Shown one piece after another: positions 61,292 through 64,000 of a DNA stretch of 64,000 nucleotides. The notes beneath the pieces were generated by a model. It saw nothing but the letters and a program-made list of their open reading frames with translations, had not been told where the DNA came from and searched no databases. Position 1 is the first letter of the stretch, and every line of letters starts with the position of its first letter. This stretch comes from SXRF01 sp038043465 (GTDB lineage Bacteria > Pseudomonadota > Alphaproteobacteria > Rickettsiales > SXRF01). The position numbers and the translations under genes are program-made. The stretch lies in assembly GCA_038043465.1 (NCBI GenBank), contig JBBTBX010000006.1:62001-126000 (forward strand), in the 5' to 3' direction.

Positions 61292-62617
61292 TTAGTGATG
61301 TCGGCTACGTCCAGAAGGAGCAGCATCCATTTCAGGGAAGAAGTGCGGACCAGCAAGATCCGGATGTTGTCTACGCTCCATCAGCATGATGGCGAAATGC
61401 ATCCAAGTGAGCGCAATAGAAACCAGCAGGAACAGCAGCATGAAGCAGCTTGTCCATACGTTCGTCAGGTCGTTTAAGATGCCAAAGGCAAGGGGCAAAA
61501 AGAACCCGCCCAATCCGCCAATCAGCCCCACTATACCAGCAACAGAGCCTACATTATCAGGATAATATACAGGAATATGTTTATAGACAGCGGCCTTGCC
61601 AAACGACATAAACAGCCCCATCACAAATACAATCACGGTAAATGGAATAAAACCAAGCCCAGCACTGAAGCTGATGTCACCCTTAATTCCATGAATTACA
61701 TAATCAGTTGGAGGATAGCTAAGGACAAAGCAGCACAGAATACAGACAGAAAACGTCCAGTACATAACTCTGCGCGCTCCATATTTGTCGGAAAGATAGC
61801 CCCCAACAGCGCGAAAGGCAGAACCCGCTACAGAGAAAGCAGCAGCTAGCATTCCCGCTTGTTTAATATCCATGCCATAAGCCCCCACATAGTAACGTGG
61901 CAGCCACAAAGCAAGCGCAACAAACCCGCCAAACACAAAGAAATAATACATAGAGAAACGCCATACCTGAAGTTTCTTAAGTGGTTCCAGTGCCATTTTA
62001 GTGGTCTTTTTGGCGGCACCTATTTTACGACGCTCTACCAGCTCAGGTTCATCCTTCGTGACTATCCAATAGATGATAGCGGTTGCAAACAATACCGTCG
62101 CCCATACCTGCGCCACCATGTGCCAGCCATAGGCCACCATCACGAAGGGAGCGATGAATTTAGTGACCGCTGCACCGATATTGCCCATTCCATAAATGCC
62201 AAGTGCCGTGCCCTGACGTTCTTTGCCGTACCATTTGGAGAGATAGGAAATGCCCACCACAAAGCTGCCACCGGAAATACCCACACCGAGCGCAGTGAGT
62301 AGCAGCATATTATAAGTATCCGCATAGGTCAGCATCCAGGTGCTAATCGCAGATGAAATCATGACCATCAGCAGGATTGGTCTACCACCATACTGGTCTG
62401 CCCAGATGCCAAGCGTCAGACGGATGATCGATCCGGTCAGGATAGGCGTACCGATCAGTAGGCTGAACTGGGTTTCGGTGAGTCCTAAATCCTGTTTAAT
62501 CTGCACACCGATAATGGCGAAAATAGTCCATACGGCGAAGCAGATGGTAAAAGCAAAGGTGGTGCTTGATAGTGCCATTACCTGATCAAATTTTGAAACA
62601 TTTTTTAGGTCGACCAT
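61292..62617 (-). CDS. narK: Nitrate/nitrite transporter, NarK1-type
   Basis: 441 residues, twelve membrane helices. The nitrate-transporter signature is GVGISGGSFVVGISYLSKWY with GTALGIYGMGNIG; the Arg that binds nitrate is in GSIIRLTLGIWADQYGG. NarK1-type members are thought to import nitrate with protons to start respiration, after which NarK2-type antiport sustains it. It is the first gene of the operon, with a perfect FNR box at 62679-62692 about 62 bases upstream. The C-terminus is short and His-rich (PSGRSRHH). Confidence 0.92.
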   Translation of the reverse strand: MVDLKNVSKFDQVMALSSTTFAFTICFAVWTIFAIIGVQIKQDLGLTETQFSLLIGTPILTGSIIRLTLGIWADQYGGRPILLMVMISSAISTWMLTYADTYNMLLLTALGVGISGGSFVVGISYLSKWYGKERQGTALGIYGMGNIGAAVTKFIAPFVMVAYGWHMVAQVWATVLFATAIIYWIVTKDEPELVERRKIGAAKKTTKMALEPLKKLQVWRFSMYYFFVFGGFVALALWLPRYYVGAYGMDIKQAGMLAAAFSVAGSAFRAVGGYLSDKYGARRVMYWTFSVCILCCFVLSYPPTDYVIHGIKGDISFSAGLGFIPFTVIVFVMGLFMSFGKAAVYKHIPVYYPDNVGSVAGIVGLIGGLGGFFLPLAFGILNDLTNVWTSCFMLLFLLVSIALTWMHFAIMLMERRQHPDLAGPHFFPEMDAAPSGRSRHH

Positions 62618-62678
62618 AATTAAATCCCAGACGTAATTGAACTGGCTGGAACATCACATGGAACCAGTAAATCCGAGA

Positions 62679-62692
62679 TTGATCTGGATCAA
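62679..62692 (-). promoter_or_regulatory. FNR box of the narK1 promoter
   Basis: TTGATCTGGATCAA, identical to the box at 52350-52363 and one base different from that at 59632-59645. It lies between narK1 and the divergent regulator gene at 62835, so it could affect both. The distance to the narK1 start fits activation from about -41. Confidence 0.88.
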
Positions 62693-62834
62693 TCATCGTG
62701 TTTTTTCTTTAGCCTTGCAGGAAATACGGCAGATTTAGGTCAAAAAAACAAAACTCGGCGTTGCCTTCATATTCTATTGATAATTTTGCCGTTCTGGCTA
62801 TTTTGGGGGGCTATATCCATGAAATGAAGGTTGT

Positions 62835-64000
62835 ATGACTAACACATTGAACAATCTATGTGATTTTATTCACGAAGCGCAGAAAGAGCGCGGTTCGGTG
62901 TCCCTTTATCTGCGTAGCAAAAATGGTGAACATTCAGAAGCGATGGAATCACAATTTGCAGTGGTGGATGAAGTCAGCAAAGCATTAAATAAATTACCGA
63001 AGAAGCAAAGCTCCCGCATTGAGCCGTTTTTGAATGCAATTCACTATCTGCCCGCCAAGCGAAAATATGTAATCGCCAGAATGCTGGAGCCAACAGAAGC
63101 TCTGTCTTTTTACACCCGCGATATTGTCGCTCCTGCGATTGAGATTGTGCAGGAACTGGCAGTACTCGAACCGGGCAACAACCCCGCAAAAGTTTCGGCT
63201 TTTATTAATTTTCTTTATTGGAAAGAGCGCGTGGGGCTGGAGCGTGCGCTTGGCACACAACTGGTCAATATGGATTGGTCGGAAACGCATGATTTCAAAA
63301 ATCGACTTGAATATATCGTGTCCGAACAACGGGCTTATGAGCGCATGTTTTTAGCGTTGGCAGATGAAAATGGCCGCAAGGCGGTGGAGGCACTGGAGCG
63401 TGATAACGGCATATTCCGCAGGATTCAGGAGATTAACGATAGTCTTGCCAAGGGGAATAGCCAACAAATTACCAAAACGATTACGGCGGAAGAATGGTTC
63501 AACCTGTTTACCGCAAAAATGGATCTGTTGCACGAAGTAGGAAAAAGCATCGCTGGCAATCTTGCCGCTTCTATTCAGGAGTCCAAACCCAGAGACACCC
63601 CAGCAATAAAGGCACTCACCGACGAGCAAGCAGGTATCGAAAGCGGCGTGCGTAGCTACATGGGCACAATTCAGGCATTACCGTTGTTTGCAGGTCTTGC
63701 ACCTGATGCCCTGCAAGACATTCTGAAATATGCCCGCGTTGTCAGCCACAACAAAGGGGCGATGATTTTCCTGCAAGGCGAACAAGCCTCGCGTTTTTAT
63801 ATTATTCTCGATGGTTGGGTGAAGCTGTTCAAAGGCAATGTCGATGGTCAAGAAGCTGTGCTTCAGGTGATGACGGTTGGTGAAACGCTTCTTGAAACGG
63901 TAATTTTCAGCAATTCCCCTTTCCCCGTAACGGCGCAGGCAGTGGAGCCTGTGAAGCTGCTCTCCATTCCTGCAACCATTGTGCGCGAGAAACTCCAGAA
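62835..64000 (+). CDS. NIT-like sensor domain fused to a CRP/FNR cyclic-nucleotide-binding domain; 3' end outside window
   Basis: 388 residues visible, open to the window end. A GAAGG site lies 4 bases before the ATG. The first ~250 residues fit the all-helical NIT domain of nitrate/nitrite sensors (FIHEAQKERGSVSLYLRSKN, then SAFINFLYWKERVGLERALG). From about residue 285 there is a CRP/FNR beta-barrel: LPLFAGLAPDALQDILKYAR, IFLQGEQASRFYIILDGWVK, and TVGETLLETVIFSNSPFP. The N-terminal Cys cluster of oxygen-sensing FNR proteins is missing; only one Cys (NNLCDFIHE) is seen. The HTH, if present, would lie beyond the window. Being divergent from narK1, it probably tunes nitrate-respiration genes by sensing nitrate or nitrite directly; that role is inference. 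Confidence 0.75.
   Translation, partial: MTNTLNNLCDFIHEAQKERGSVSLYLRSKNGEHSEAMESQFAVVDEVSKALNKLPKKQSSRIEPFLNAIHYLPAKRKYVIARMLEPTEALSFYTRDIVAPAIEIVQELAVLEPGNNPAKVSAFINFLYWKERVGLERALGTQLVNMDWSETHDFKNRLEYIVSEQRAYERMFLALADENGRKAVEALERDNGIFRRIQEINDSLAKGNSQQITKTITAEEWFNLFTAKMDLLHEVGKSIAGNLAASIQESKPRDTPAIKALTDEQAGIESGVRSYMGTIQALPLFAGLAPDALQDILKYARVVSHNKGAMIFLQGEQASRFYIILDGWVKLFKGNVDGQEAVLQVMTVGETLLETVIFSNSPFPVTAQAVEPVKLLSIPATIVREKLQ

Overview
The window reads as a chromosomal segment of a Gram-negative bacterium, most likely an alphaproteobacterium of low to medium GC. Pointers are RepB-type ParB proteins, DUF2924, DUF5681, a parallel S8-peptidase autotransporter, and a palindromic repeat whose reading frame gives a VIPAKAG protein tail. 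These are inferences from family knowledge; no ribosomal RNA or other decisive marker is present, and one tRNA is found.

Layout. (1) 1-9700, plus strand: a tightly packed surface-polysaccharide operon with five glycosyltransferases of three fold types, a pyruvyl transferase, a flippase, an O-antigen ligase/polymerase and an acyltransferase. (2) 9760-20052, minus strand: a subtilisin-like autotransporter, a DUF1275 membrane protein, a lone ABC ATPase, and a type IV pilus / type II secretion-like assembly operon (GspE-GspF-PilM/N-PilO-PilP-like). (3) 20266-about 50600: a composite genomic island beginning directly after a tRNA-Ala(GGC). It carries two large serine recombinases, phage-type accessory genes (DUF2924, DUF5681, ParB-methylase fusion, GIY-YIG), two RepB-like ParB genes, several broken genes, and a large defence-like locus at 25.4-39.8 kb. 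(4) 50647-64000: a respiratory nitrate region with nnrS (split by a one-base frameshift), narK1-narK2-narGHJI plus a parvulin-like gene, three perfect FNR boxes, and a divergent regulator that joins a nitrate-sensing-like NIT domain to a cyclic-nucleotide-binding (CRP/FNR) domain.

The main candidate for an undescribed system is 25717-39757. A seven-gene plus-strand operon (AlpA-like HTH, type III Res, type III Mod, a dual-OB-like protein, two different DUF488 proteins, and a UvrD-type helicase with an N-terminal RelE/ParE-like domain) lies divergent to a 1291-residue SMC/Rad50-like ATPase. The last ~230 residues of that ATPase look like two tandem S24 (LexA/CI-like) domains: one degenerate, one with a Ser/Lys pair at exactly the spacing of lambda CI. 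Together these suggest a restriction-modification core expanded with a damage- or replication-sensing ATPase/protease and nucleic-acid-handling partners. The function is inference; the domain order and gene overlaps are read from the sequence.

The right end of the island is decayed: a second copy of the ParB-methylase/GIY-YIG module in which the methylase has lost its C-terminus, a GNAT toxin fragment, a broken beta-helix protein and a truncated AAA_13-type ATPase. This suggests repeated insertions at one site rather than a single element.
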